A stretch of DNA of 64,000 nucleotides from SABI01 sp963663665. GTDB lineage: Bacteria > Spirochaetota > Spirochaetia > Sphaerochaetales > Sphaerochaetaceae. The translations under genes and the position numbers were made by a program. The notes beneath the pieces are model-generated. The model was given only the letters and a program-made list of their open reading frames with translations. It was not told the origin of the DNA and did not search any database. The stretch lies in assembly GCA_963663665.2 (NCBI GenBank), contig CAXXKP010000009.1:491659-555658 (forward strand). Reading direction: 5' to 3'. Shown one piece after another: positions 1-8,761 of this stretch. The stretch's first letter is position 1. Each line of letters starts with the position of its first letter.

Positions 1-960
1 ATTTTCAATATCTAAAATTTTTTTAGAAGTCTTTGAACTCAATGAAGTGAATTCCTTTCTCCCAGATTCTTGAATTACAAGAGACTCTTGAAGTTTTTTG
101 ATTCTGTCTATTCGACCACTATCCTTTGTACTTCGTGCTCTAGGACCACGTTGTAGCCATTTGAGCTCAACTCGAAGAATAGATTTAATTCTCTCTTGCT
201 CTGCCATCAAAGAAGCATAACGTTCTTCTTTTCTTACAAGATATGTTGAGTATGATCCTGGGTAGGTATATAGAGAGCCACCATCAAGCTCAAAAATTGT
301 CTGACACACATTTTCAAGAAAATAGCGATCATGAGTAACAATAATTGCAGCTATTGAATTATTCACGAGATATTGTTCAATCCATTTAATCGTATTGATA
401 TCAAGATGGTTGGTAATTTCATCTAAAAAGACAAGCTCACTCTTTGTTGCAAAGAGACGGCTAATTGCAACTTTTTTAGCAGAGCCTCCTGAAAGTGTAC
501 CCATTATGTCATCAAGGGATGGGCCCTTGAGTTCACTTAAGAACGACTCGTAGCGGTTTGGAATATTCCACGCGTCAGTTTCTTCTATTTTGTGCTGAAG
601 TAAAAGTAATTCCTTTTGATGGGAATGTGAACTGTGCTCGTCGGTGAGCATTGAATTATAACGATTAAGAAGTGAGATATGGGGATGAGATGAAGTATAG
701 AGAAATTCTCTCACACTCATATTCTCGTCGATCTCAATTCTTTGTGAGAGTGTTGAAACAACAATATCTTTTGCGTAACTGATAGAGCCTTCATCACTGA
801 CCATAGATCCATCGAGTAGTTTTAAAAGAGTACTCTTTCCACATCCGTTTTGTCCGATGAGACCAATACGCATACCACTTTCTACAGCGAATGTAACATT
901 ACTAAAAAGAGGCTGATCTTTAAGTGTCTTTTCTACATTATTGACTGAAACTAATACCAT
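1..960 (-). CDS. ABC-F family ATPase (C-terminus cut by window edge)
   Basis: The protein starts MVLVSVNNVEKTL and runs off the left edge. It has a Walker A GQNGCGKST near residue 37, an ABC signature LSGGSAKK, a Walker B ending FLDEITNHLD, and an H-loop VTHDRYFL, followed by an Arg/Lys-rich linker. There is no membrane segment. This layout is that of soluble ABC-F (Uup/EttA-type) proteins that act on ribosomes or branched DNA, not of transporters. Two usually strict positions differ: the signature has SGGSA rather than SGGQ/SGGE, and the Walker B has DEIT rather than DEPT. Only the first half is visible, so the subfamily cannot be fixed. Confidence 0.85.
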   Translation of the reverse strand, partial: MVLVSVNNVEKTLKDQPLFSNVTFAVESGMRIGLIGQNGCGKSTLLKLLDGSMVSDEGSISYAKDIVVSTLSQRIEIDENMSVREFLYTSSHPHISLLNRYNSMLTDEHSSHSHQKELLLLQHKIEETDAWNIPNRYESFLSELKGPSLDDIMGTLSGGSAKKVAISRLFATKSELVFLDEITNHLDINTIKWIEQYLVNNSIAAIIVTHDRYFLENVCQTIFELDGGSLYTYPGSYSTYLVRKEERYASLMAEQERIKSILRVELKWLQRGPRARSTKDSGRIDRIKKLQESLVIQESGRKEFTSLSSKTSKKILDIEN

Positions 961-965
961 GTGAG

Positions 966-990
966 CACAGTAGCCTAATGAGCTACTGTG
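966..990 (-). promoter_or_regulatory. Hairpin just upstream of the ABC-F start
   Basis: Two 9-base arms, CACAGTAGC and GCTACTGTG, are perfectly complementary around a 7-base loop. The hairpin lies between the small upstream gene and the ABC-F start codon. No T-run follows on the minus strand and no Shine-Dalgarno sequence lies between the hairpin and the ATG, so a role in limiting ABC-F translation is as likely as a weak terminator. Confidence 0.4.
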
Positions 991-1002
991 TTTCAAGTCA
1001 TC

Positions 1003-1179
1003 TTAATCTTCTTTCAAAAAATCGTAGACATTTTCCTCATCTTCATCGACTCTTTGAGGCTTTTCAACTTGGTGTTTTACATTCTTACGTTTTTTCTCTA
1101 ATACTTCAGAGATATCCCAATCTGGGTCTCTCTCGTAATCAGGTTTTCGCCTAATTGTATCTCTTAATCCACGTTTCAT
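1003..1179 (-). CDS. Small charged protein, 58 aa, unknown function
   Basis: An ORF of 58 codons begins ATGAAACGTGGA and has a strong AGGAGG ribosome-binding site 7 bases upstream. The product begins MKRGLRDTIRRKPDYERD, has a basic N-terminal half and a very acidic C-terminal half (VDEDEENVYDFLKED), and has no signal peptide or membrane segment. It precedes the ABC-F gene on the same strand, separated by 42 bases that hold a hairpin, so the two may be co-transcribed. I do not recognise a family. The ribosome-binding site and charge pattern make it a credible gene. Confidence 0.6.
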   Translation of the reverse strand: MKRGLRDTIRRKPDYERDPDWDISEVLEKKRKNVKHQVEKPQRVDEDEENVYDFLKED

Positions 1180-1235
1180 TATGTATTCCTCCTAGTCACC
1201 TAAGTTTGGATCTGAAACAAGCATGTATGATTTAT

Positions 1236-1673
1236 TTAATTAACAAGTTCATAAGGCCATGTGTTTATTCCGCCAAAATCATATACATTTACATACCCCA
1301 AAGAAACAAGTTTTCTTGCAGCTTGTGCACTTCTATTACCACTTCGGCAATAGACTAAGATTGTTGCTTCTGTATTTGGCAATAAAGAAGGTTTCTCATT
1401 TGTTGTAATATTTTCATTTGGAATTAGGAGGGAACCTTTAATATGGCCACCATTGAACTCTTCCTCTGTTCTCACATCAACAATGATTACAGGATCGTTT
1501 GAATCCATCATTTGTTTCGCAAGTTGAGGCGATATCTTTCTATATTGAGCGGTAAGTGCTGTCATGACATTTATTCCTTCTTCATGATCTGTTGACCGGG
1601 AACCATTAGCACAGCCTGTAGTAAACACGAGAGCACCAGTAAATAATAGTAACAATATTGCTGTTTTTTTCAT
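1236..1673 (-). CDS. Rhodanese-domain lipoprotein
   Basis: The start is placed at the ATG (1673) that begins MKKTAILLLLFTGALVF and follows AAGGGAG, not at an earlier in-frame codon. A lipoprotein signal ends in the lipobox TTGC. The remaining ~120 residues form one rhodanese domain with conserved VDVRTEEEFNGGHIKGS and the active-site loop CRSGNRS, which holds the catalytic cysteine of sulfurtransferases. It is expected on the outside of the inner membrane or on the outer membrane, handling sulfane sulfur or acting as a redox binding domain. It follows the potassium-uptake genes on the same strand with a gap of about 50 bases. Its physiological substrate cannot be read from the sequence. Confidence 0.85.
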   Translation of the reverse strand: MKKTAILLLLFTGALVFTTGCANGSRSTDHEEGINVMTALTAQYRKISPQLAKQMMDSNDPVIIVDVRTEEEFNGGHIKGSLLIPNENITTNEKPSLLPNTEATILVYCRSGNRSAQAARKLVSLGYVNVYDFGGINTWPYELVN

Positions 1674-1725
1674 GATTTTTCTCCCTTCATGCAATATGTA
1701 TAACAGCTGAGACATTGTCAAGGTT

Positions 1726-2397
1726 TCACACAATATTCGCTTTTGTAAAAGAAGCTATATCATCATTGTTACCGATTACTACCAAATCATCAAGTTCTTT
1801 TAAAATTACATTGGCATCAATGTTGACGATGGTTTTCTCTTCTCTCGATATTGCAATAACATTTAAGTGGTATTTTGAGCGGAAATTGAGCTCCCCTATT
1901 GTCTTTCCATCAAATGCAGAACTCAAAGAGACCTCAGTAATACTAATACCATCCTCTAATTCTAAGAAGTCAAGAGTTCGTAAGGTAGATAGAGATTTAG
2001 CAAGCCGTACCCCGCTGTCGACCTCTGGGAAAATAACTTCGGCCCCTATCTTCTCTAAGACCCTTCCATGATCATCACTCATAGCCTTTGCTATCACACG
2101 CGGGACCTTGCTCTCTATCACATTAAGAGTAGCAAGGATGTTCGATTCGATATCTTTTCCAATACATACAATCACTGTTCCACAGTGGCTAATCCCAGAC
2201 TCTTCCAATACCGTCTTATTAATTCCATTCACGATATGTGCGTGAGTGATATAATCTTTAACGGCAGTGAGCTTATCTTCATCGATATCAAGGACAATGA
2301 CATTTTTCTTTGCCTTGGCGAGCTCAATCGCCAGAGCTGTACCAAATCGACCTAATCCGATTATTCCAAAAGCATTCTTGTCATTTTTAAATTTCAT
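1726..2397 (-). CDS. ktrA: KtrA/TrkA-type potassium-channel regulatory subunit
   Basis: At 223 aa the protein has the length of KtrA (about 220) rather than of the doubled TrkA (about 460). The N-terminal RCK/TrkA-N Rossmann domain shows GLGRFG near residue 14 and an acidic residue ending the second strand (VIVLDIDED), as in nucleotide-binding RCK domains. A TrkA-C domain follows (residues about 140-220). KtrA forms a cytoplasmic ring that gates the KtrB channel in response to ATP/ADP. Its gene lies 12 bases downstream of the ktrB-like gene on the same strand, so the two form an operon. Confidence 0.88.
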   Translation of the reverse strand: MKFKNDKNAFGIIGLGRFGTALAIELAKAKKNVIVLDIDEDKLTAVKDYITHAHIVNGINKTVLEESGISHCGTVIVCIGKDIESNILATLNVIESKVPRVIAKAMSDDHGRVLEKIGAEVIFPEVDSGVRLAKSLSTLRTLDFLELEDGISITEVSLSSAFDGKTIGELNFRSKYHLNVIAISREEKTIVNIDANVILKELDDLVVIGNNDDIASFTKANIV

Positions 2398-2409
2398 TAT
2401 ATTATCTCC

Positions 2410-3711
2410 TTACCCGATAAAGACCCTTTCAGGAATATATTTTATCTCAGACTCTCTCAACATAAAACTAGATGCAATCGTAATTGGTCCTACTCTTCCA
2501 ATGAACATAGCAACCATTAGAGCTACTTTCGAAGTTGACACCAGAGATGTTGTCACACCAGTAGATAATCCAACCGTCGCAAATGCGGATACACTCTCAA
2601 AAAACAATTGTATTGTAGTAAATTTACCTTGCTCTCCAATGAGCAAGATTAAAGTAATCACTAAGATTGTCATAATACCAAGCATGCACACTTGATACGC
2701 TTTTAGTACACTATCATTACTAATACGGCGAGAGAAGATTGAAACATCTTTTTTCTTTCTAAGCGGGAACAAACTTAATAAGACAGTAGCTATAGTGGTT
2801 GTTTTCACACCTCCGCCTGTCGACCCTGGAGAAGCTCCAATAAACATAAGAATGATAAGAATCCATAGCTCCGCTTGGTAAAGGAATGTGATATCAAATG
2901 TTGAAAATCCTGCAGTTCTACTTGTAATACTCAAGAAAAATGAATCGATGATACTCTTATCACTCAAAAAATAGAACGAGATAGCGCCCAAAACAATGAG
3001 GATAGTGGTCACACTTAAAACCATCTTTGTATGCATTGTTGTATTCTTCCACCGAAACCTAGTCGTGAGAATATCTGATATAACGAAAAACCCCAATCCC
3101 CCTATTACTATAAGAGCCATTGTAATAAGTTGAAACCATATATTATTTCTGAAAGGATTAAGTGAAACAAAATTACCCATGAGGTCAAATCCTGCATTGT
3201 TAAAGGCACTAATCGCATGAAACGCGCTATGGCCAAGACTTTCTAAAGGAGAATAGTTTTTTAAGAAAATAGGAAAAAGAAGAATAGTCCCAATCAACTG
3301 TAATATTAAGGAGGTGAAGATAACAACTCTCAATACCCGTATAGTTCCTTTGAGGGAACCTAGATTATATGATTCGCTTATAAGAGACTGCTGAGATACC
3401 CCTACTCTTAATCCAAGGAAAAGGGCTATTGAGATAATCATACCAGCAACACCCATTCCCCCTATCATAATAAGAAGTGCTAAAACAATCCGACCAAAAA
3501 TAGAAAGAGTTTGAGCGATATCTACTGTGCTAAGACCTGTGACACACACAGCACTTACAGCTGTAAATAATGCATCAATGTAAGAAATAGAAACTCCACT
3601 ATTATGAGATATAGGCAAAGACAATAAAAGAGAACCCAAGAGAATTGTAGTAAAGAATCCAATAAAAAGATATCTACTTGGACTGATTGGTTTTTTAACC
3701 TTAATACTCAT
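2410..3711 (-). CDS. ktrB: KtrB/TrkH-type potassium uptake membrane subunit
   Basis: The 433-residue protein has many hydrophobic helices and the repeated M1-P-M2 pore architecture of the Trk/Ktr/HKT superfamily. Selectivity-filter glycines are visible in AVCVTGLSTVD, ISAFNNAGFDL, SRTAGFS and ATVGLSTGVT, and the intracellular gate loop region has SPGSTGGGVKTTT. Size fits KtrB better than TrkH (about 480). It moves K+ (with Na+ in many family members) across the inner membrane and is regulated by the KtrA subunit encoded immediately downstream. It is divergent from the GntR gene at 3838. Confidence 0.9.
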   Translation of the reverse strand: MSIKVKKPISPSRYLFIGFFTTILLGSLLLSLPISHNSGVSISYIDALFTAVSAVCVTGLSTVDIAQTLSIFGRIVLALLIMIGGMGVAGMIISIALFLGLRVGVSQQSLISESYNLGSLKGTIRVLRVVIFTSLILQLIGTILLFPIFLKNYSPLESLGHSAFHAISAFNNAGFDLMGNFVSLNPFRNNIWFQLITMALIVIGGLGFFVISDILTTRFRWKNTTMHTKMVLSVTTILIVLGAISFYFLSDKSIIDSFFLSITSRTAGFSTFDITFLYQAELWILIILMFIGASPGSTGGGVKTTTIATVLLSLFPLRKKKDVSIFSRRISNDSVLKAYQVCMLGIMTILVITLILLIGEQGKFTTIQLFFESVSAFATVGLSTGVTTSLVSTSKVALMVAMFIGRVGPITIASSFMLRESEIKYIPERVFIG

Positions 3712-3787
3712 ATGTTACAGAATGTATCACCTAAGTGACTAATAAATCAATATTAGATGATTTCTTACGAGGCAATAGATAATTGTA

Positions 3788-3817
3788 TTGACAAATGTAC
3801 TAATGTACTAGTACAAT
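3788..3817 (+). promoter_or_regulatory. Promoter with overlapping palindromic operator for the GntR operon
   Basis: A consensus -35 TTGACA (3788-3793) is separated by 18 bases from TACAAT (3812-3817). The perfect 12-base palindrome TGTACTAGTACA (3804-3815) covers the -10 element, and another TGTACTA half-copy lies just upstream. A ribosome-binding site AAAGGG precedes the ATG at 3838. The arrangement fits autorepression by the YtrA-type regulator encoded next. Confidence 0.7.
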
Positions 3818-3837
3818 ATTCTTCATAAAGGGATTTT

Positions 3838-4260
3838 ATGAACATAGAAAAGATTCAACATATAAATTTCACTCTAGATAACAAGAGCGGAATCCCTTTT
3901 TATAAGCAGGTAATTCACCAAGTTGAAATGGGCATAGCTGATGGTAGACTTGCAATTGGAACGAAATTACCAACTGTAAGAGCCCTTGCAGTAGACCTCA
4001 AGATCAACCCTAATACAGTAGCTAGAGCTTATAGTGAGATGGAAATACGGGGATTAGTAGAAACCCAGCAAGGTTCAGGCACCTACATCAAGGGAGAAAT
4101 CAAAGAAATAGATAGAATAAAGAGAGAAAGAATTTTGAGTGAGATAACCCGTTCATACATCTCACATGCATCAAGCTATGGATTTTCATTGAGTGACATT
4201 TCAAAACATATTAATGAATTGCTCACCGATATACCTCTTAATAAAGGAGAAAAAACATGA
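3838..4260 (+). CDS. GntR-family regulator, YtrA subfamily
   Basis: The protein has 140 residues. The N-terminal winged helix has GIPFYKQVIHQVEMGI, LPTVRALAVDLKINPNTVARAY and QGSGTYI, which are hallmarks of GntR DNA-binding domains. The short C-terminal part has no effector domain, as in YtrA regulators that control ABC transporters or membrane-stress operons. It overlaps the SPFH gene by 4 bases (ATGA), so translation is coupled. The palindrome over its own promoter is the probable operator. The downstream FtsX-type export genes may belong to the same regulon. Confidence 0.85.
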   Translation: MNIEKIQHINFTLDNKSGIPFYKQVIHQVEMGIADGRLAIGTKLPTVRALAVDLKINPNTVARAYSEMEIRGLVETQQGSGTYIKGEIKEIDRIKRERILSEITRSYISHASSYGFSLSDISKHINELLTDIPLNKGEKT

Positions 4261-5354
4261 ATCTTTTCACAAAGAAATTTGACAGAATAAAGAATGTACA
4301 ACCATATACGATCAAAAAGGATTTCCACTTTAGTGCAATATCGTTCTTTATATATGCAATGGCTATAGCAGTGGGAGTTTTTCTAGAACTCTTAGGGAAC
4401 TCTTTCGGAACGCTACAGATGCTTATCTTTTTTGCTTTTATCTTACTAATTATAGCATCTCTTGTTGCAATACTCCCTTCTTGGATGAATGTAGTAAATA
4501 TGATTGCTCTCTCATGGCTTGTAATGATAGGGATATTTGAAGGAATTTATACAACTCTCACTATATGTAGTTCAGTTGGCCTTATCATAGCGAGTTCAGT
4601 ACAACTCATATTACAGTGGGATACAGTCGTTATTTTACGATTCGGAAAGTTCAAAAAAGTTCATGGTCCAGGAATTACTGCTATTATTCCCCTTGTCGAT
4701 CGGGTGGCAGAATCTATCGACACTCGAATTAGGGTAACAGACTTTAGTGCTGAAAAAACGCTTACAACTGATACTGTTCCTGTGCATGTTGATGCTCTTG
4801 CATTCTGGATGGTATGGGATGCGAAGAGTGTCGTTCTTGAAGTTGAAAACTATATCGAAGCAGTAATTTTAAGTGCTCAAACTGCACTTAGAGATGCGAT
4901 TGGAAAACATGAGCTCTCTCACCTATTAAGTGATAGAGAGGAGCTTGGTAAAGAGATACAACTTGCCCTTGATGCAAAAACAACTCCATGGGGTGTAACA
5001 ATATTGAGTATTGAGATTACAGACATAATTATCCCTAAAGAATTGGAAAATGCGATGAGCAAGAGAGCTCAAGCTGAACGGGAAAAACAATCGAGAATTA
5101 TCCTCGCCGAAGCAGAAGTCTCGATAGCTGAAAAATTTACTCAAGCTGCTCGTGAATATGATCAACATCCCAATGCGATGCAATTGAGAGCTATGAATAT
5201 GATTTACGAGGGAATACGGCAGAACAATTCAATGATGTTGATGCCAACTTCGATGGTAGATTCACTTAACATTGGGACGACCCTTTCAAGTATGGCCTTA
5301 CAGAAAATAGAAGAAATGAAACAAAAGGAAAATATAGGTGATCCAGCTAAGTAG
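4257..5354 (+). CDS. SPFH/band-7 membrane protein (slipin-like)
   Basis: The 365-residue protein has four to five N-terminal hydrophobic helices (about residues 25-125). An SPFH domain follows, with the typical VILRFGKFKKVHGPGI, PLVDRVAESIDTR, LTTDTVPVHVDALAFW and ALRDAIGKHELSHLLSDRE stretches. Its coiled coil (KRAQAEREKQSRIILAEAEV) is also typical. Slipins scaffold membrane microdomains and often work with a NfeD protease partner, but no NfeD gene is adjacent. Coupling to a YtrA regulator and position ahead of an export operon suggest a role in envelope stress or transporter organisation; this is an inference. Confidence 0.85.
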   Translation: MNLFTKKFDRIKNVQPYTIKKDFHFSAISFFIYAMAIAVGVFLELLGNSFGTLQMLIFFAFILLIIASLVAILPSWMNVVNMIALSWLVMIGIFEGIYTTLTICSSVGLIIASSVQLILQWDTVVILRFGKFKKVHGPGITAIIPLVDRVAESIDTRIRVTDFSAEKTLTTDTVPVHVDALAFWMVWDAKSVVLEVENYIEAVILSAQTALRDAIGKHELSHLLSDREELGKEIQLALDAKTTPWGVTILSIEITDIIIPKELENAMSKRAQAEREKQSRIILAEAEVSIAEKFTQAAREYDQHPNAMQLRAMNMIYEGIRQNNSMMLMPTSMVDSLNIGTTLSSMALQKIEEMKQKENIGDPAK

Positions 5355-5417
5355 TACGAAACCCATTGTTGTTCTCAATCATAAGGATCTTAAGATATCT
5401 ACTGAAGGGAGGGTTAA

Positions 5418-6671
5418 TTGAGATTCATAATCTCTCTCGCATTCAAAAACTTAACTCGTTATAAAAGAAGAACTCTGATTACCAGTATTGCCATAGCACT
5501 AGGACTGATGATGTTTATCTTGGTTGATTCCTTACTTTTAGGGACTATTGAAGAATCGGTAAGAAACCTCAAATGGTATGAAACCAGTAGTGCACGAATA
5601 ATGCATAAAGAGTATTGGAATGACAAAATGTTGATGCCGATAGATAAATCAATTCAAGATCCTGATGCAATGATTGCCTCATTAGCTCAAGAAGGAATTA
5701 CAGCTACAAAAAGAACCACTTTCACAGCTGAGATGATCCTTAACAATATTGATTTTAAGGAAGAAGGGAATTTGAGCGTAATTGTTAATGCAATAGACCC
5801 TCTAACTGATAACGATGTTTTTCGTATTGAAAATACACTTATTGCTGGAAGATTAATCTCACCAAACGAAAATACTGTTAATATAGGTAGTTGGTTTGCT
5901 GAAGATATCGGAGCAAAAATTGGTTCCTACATTACCTTAGTGACTAGAGGCAATGGAGGATTCTATGAGGCTATGGATCTAGAAATCGTTGGAATCATCA
6001 ACTGTCCTAATCCCAATGTGAATAGGACGCTATTGATGATGCCTATCGATACAGCAAGTGATTACCTAGCTATGGGCGATACTTCTACAGAAATAGATAT
6101 TCTCTTATCAGACTTATCAGATGTCGATAAAGGGATTTCTCATATTAAGGAGTATTTAAATTTAGAAGATACTGATTATACAATTAAAGATTGGAAAGAC
6201 CTTGCTCCCGACTTTATAGCCGTCTCTGGTGCTGACAAAGGCGGAAGCGTAATAATTCTTTTCTTAGTTTTCATCATTGCCGCAGTTGGGATATCAAATA
6301 CAATGCTGATGGCTATGTACGAACGAATCAGAGAACTAGGAATGATGAGAGCTCTTGGCATGAATGATTCAACTATTCAGCTCTTATTTATAGTAGAAGC
6401 TGGAGGGATTGGATTAGTTGGGGCACTCATTGGAACTCTACTGGGAGTATTGGCAAATTATTTCCTCGTTACATACGGTATAGATATTGGGTTCATGTTT
6501 CGGGATCTGGACATGGGATACAGGATATCATCAATTATGAGGGGCGCATGGAGTTTGAAGCCGATCATCCTATCCCTATTCAGTGGAGTATTTCTTTCTA
6601 TGATGGTTGCCTATATCCCTACTAGACGTGCGCTTAAAATGGACATCCCGAGTGCCCTACATCATCAATAA
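5418..6671 (+). CDS. FtsX-like ABC transporter permease (MacB/LolC type), copy 1
   Basis: The start is a TTG at 5418, supported by GGGAGGG just upstream and by perfect N-terminal correspondence with the paralogue at 7494. The 417-residue protein has one N-terminal transmembrane helix, a ~220-residue periplasmic MacB-PCD-like domain, and three C-terminal helices with the FtsX hallmark SNTMLMAMYERIRELGMMRALGM. Such permeases are mechanotransmission devices that release lipoproteins or push substrates across the envelope. It is about four-fifths identical by eye to the permease at 7494, indicating a tandem duplication around the ATPase gene. Confidence 0.88.
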   Translation: MRFIISLAFKNLTRYKRRTLITSIAIALGLMMFILVDSLLLGTIEESVRNLKWYETSSARIMHKEYWNDKMLMPIDKSIQDPDAMIASLAQEGITATKRTTFTAEMILNNIDFKEEGNLSVIVNAIDPLTDNDVFRIENTLIAGRLISPNENTVNIGSWFAEDIGAKIGSYITLVTRGNGGFYEAMDLEIVGIINCPNPNVNRTLLMMPIDTASDYLAMGDTSTEIDILLSDLSDVDKGISHIKEYLNLEDTDYTIKDWKDLAPDFIAVSGADKGGSVIILFLVFIIAAVGISNTMLMAMYERIRELGMMRALGMNDSTIQLLFIVEAGGIGLVGALIGTLLGVLANYFLVTYGIDIGFMFRDLDMGYRISSIMRGAWSLKPIILSLFSGVFLSMMVAYIPTRRALKMDIPSALHHQ

Positions 6672-6686
6672 AGGAGAATAGGATAG

Positions 6687-6770
6687 ATGTGTAAAGAAAA
6701 TATTTTGGAGTATGAGAAGGATAATAATAGTAAATTCAATAAACGTAGAAACAATACTGCTAAGTGTTGA
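6687..6770 (+). CDS. Possible 27-aa small ORF between permease and ATPase
   Basis: An ATG at 6687 preceded by AAAGGAG (10 bases) opens 27 codons before TGA. The product begins MCKENILEYEKD and is Asn/Lys-rich with Cys near both ends. It occupies the gap between two operon genes that otherwise sit close together. Nothing is recognisable in it, and base composition alone does not separate it from a spacer. It could be a real micro-peptide or a relic of the permease duplication. Confidence 0.22.
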   Translation: MCKENILEYEKDNNSKFNKRRNNTAKC

Positions 6771-6812
6771 GCTACACAAAATAAAAGAAATCAAACAAAA
6801 GGAGAATTGTAC

Positions 6813-7493
6813 ATGATTCAGATACAGAACGTGCAAAGGAATTATAAAAGTGGAGATTCTGTGGTAAAAGCACTTAAAGGTGTCTCGCTAACCATAGAAG
6901 ATGGAGAATTCCTTTCTATTGCAGGGCCATCGGGATCAGGGAAAACCACACTTCTAAATCTCATAGGTTGTATCGATGCTCTTGATGCTGGAGACATTAT
7001 AATTAACAAGATTCCAGTATCAGAAATGAACAAGAATGAGAAAACGGAGTTTAGGAGAATGAACCTAGGATTCATATTTCAGACATATAATCTCATCCCT
7101 GTATTAAGTGCATATGAGAATGTTTCATTTGTTCTCTCCATACTACACTTGAGCGATGATGAAATTCACAAAAGGACAATGAAAATCCTAAAAGAAGTAG
7201 GACTTGAAGGTATGGAAAATCGTAGACCTGATAAACTCAGTGGAGGTCAACAACAACGTATTGCTATTGCACGAGCTCTTGTAAAAGGACCTTCAATTGT
7301 CTTGGCTGATGAGCCTACTGCCAATCTTGACTCAAAAACAGGAGAAGAGATTTTGAAATTAATGAAAGAAATGAACAAGAAGTATAATACCACGTTCATC
7401 TTTTCTACTCATGATCCGATGGTAATGGAATATGCCAATCGTCTCGTATCTCTCCATGATGGACTCATCGTAAGTGATGAAAGGAGGGAATAA
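6813..7493 (+). CDS. ABC transporter ATPase, LolD/MacB type
   Basis: I chose the ATG at 6813, 8 bases after AAAGGAG, over an in-frame TTG two codons earlier. The 226-residue ATPase has Walker A GPSGSGKTT, signature LSGGQQQR, Walker B VLADEPTANLDS and H-loop STHD. The Q-loop stretch IFQTYNLIPVLSAYENV is typical of the LolD/MacB/FtsE branch that energises FtsX-type permeases. It lies between two near-identical permease genes and its stop abuts the GTG of the second, so all are one operon. It should power a heteromeric or alternative-partner complex with the three permeases. Confidence 0.92.
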   Translation: MIQIQNVQRNYKSGDSVVKALKGVSLTIEDGEFLSIAGPSGSGKTTLLNLIGCIDALDAGDIIINKIPVSEMNKNEKTEFRRMNLGFIFQTYNLIPVLSAYENVSFVLSILHLSDDEIHKRTMKILKEVGLEGMENRRPDKLSGGQQQRIAIARALVKGPSIVLADEPTANLDSKTGEEILKLMKEMNKKYNTTFIFSTHDPMVMEYANRLVSLHDGLIVSDERRE

Positions 7494-8747
7494 GTGAAAT
7501 TTATTATATCCCTCGCTATAAAAAATCTTACCCGCTACAAAAGGAGAACTCTTATTACGAGTAGTGCAATAGCATTTGGATTGCTGATGTTTGTCCTTGT
7601 TGACTCACTCCTAATGGGTGCCGAAGAAGAATCTGTAAGAAACCTTAAATGGTATGAAACTAGTAGTGCTCGAATCATGAATAAAGAGTACTGGAATGAA
7701 AGATTGATGAGGCCACTAGATGTGTCTATCTCTAACCCTGATGAAATCATTGCATCTTTAGCCAAAGAAGGAATCGTTGCAACAAAAAGAACCACCTTCG
7801 CAGCAGATATGATCCTTAACAACATTGACTTCAAGGAAGAGGGAAATATGAGTGTTGTCGTGGAGGCCATAAATCCAGAAACAGACAATGATGTATTTCG
7901 TTTTGAGAATACTCTCATAGAAGGAAGGTTTGTAGCCCCCGGAGCAGATGAGATAAATATTGGATCCTGGTTTGCTGAAGATATTGGAGCAAAAGTAGGC
8001 GCATATATAACTCTCGTAACAAGAGGAAACGGAGGGTTCTATGAAGCAATGGATCTTGAAATAGTAGGTATAGTTAACTGTCCTAACCCGAATGTGAACA
8101 GGACACTTCTGATGATGCCAATTGACACTGCGGATGATTATTTAGCGATGGAAGGTGCTGCTACTGAAATAAATATCTTATTAAAAGATTCTGCTGATAC
8201 CGTTGAAAAGATTGCTCAAATTAAAGATATTCTTAATTTAGACTCAACTAATTACACAATAATGGACTGGAAAGAACTTGCACATGATTATGTTGCAATA
8301 GCAGAAGCAAAACGCGGTGGTAGTAGCATGATTCTCTTTTTAGTATTTATTATTGCTGCTGTTGGAATCTCTAACACCATGCTAATGGCTATGTACGAGC
8401 GAATCAGAGAACTCGGAATGATGAGAGCTTTGGGAATGAAAGACTCATCAATACAACTTTTATTCTTATTTGAAGCTGGAGGAATTGGTCTTCTTGGAGC
8501 AATCATAGGAACACTCCTTGGAATATTAGCTAATTTTTTCCTTGTAAAATATGGGATAAACCTTGGGTTTATGCTTCGAGATATGGATATTGGGTATCGA
8601 ATCGCCTCTGTTATGCGAGGTGTATGGAGTGTAAAAACAATCATTGTATCTCTCTTTAGTGGCCTTTTACTCTCTATGATTGTGGCATACTTCCCAACCC
8701 GCAGAGCGCTTAAGATGGATATCCCAAGTGCCTTGCACCACCAATAA
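7494..8747 (+). CDS. FtsX-like ABC transporter permease, copy 2
   Basis: The start is a GTG immediately after the ATPase stop codon, with AAAGGAGG overlapping the end of that gene. Length (417 aa), topology and sequence match the copy at 5418, including the conserved WFAEDIGAK, NCPNPNVNRTLLMMPIDTA and IRELGMMRALGM segments. Differences concentrate in the periplasmic domain (residues about 90-130 and 215-270). That is expected if the copies have diverged in substrate or partner contacts while keeping the transmission helices. The shared C-terminus PTRRALKMDIPSALHHQ indicates that the duplication covered the full gene. Confidence 0.88.
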   Translation: MKFIISLAIKNLTRYKRRTLITSSAIAFGLLMFVLVDSLLMGAEEESVRNLKWYETSSARIMNKEYWNERLMRPLDVSISNPDEIIASLAKEGIVATKRTTFAADMILNNIDFKEEGNMSVVVEAINPETDNDVFRFENTLIEGRFVAPGADEINIGSWFAEDIGAKVGAYITLVTRGNGGFYEAMDLEIVGIVNCPNPNVNRTLLMMPIDTADDYLAMEGAATEINILLKDSADTVEKIAQIKDILNLDSTNYTIMDWKELAHDYVAIAEAKRGGSSMILFLVFIIAAVGISNTMLMAMYERIRELGMMRALGMKDSSIQLLFLFEAGGIGLLGAIIGTLLGILANFFLVKYGINLGFMLRDMDIGYRIASVMRGVWSVKTIIVSLFSGLLLSMIVAYFPTRRALKMDIPSALHHQ

Positions 8748-8761
8748 AGGAGAATAGATAT

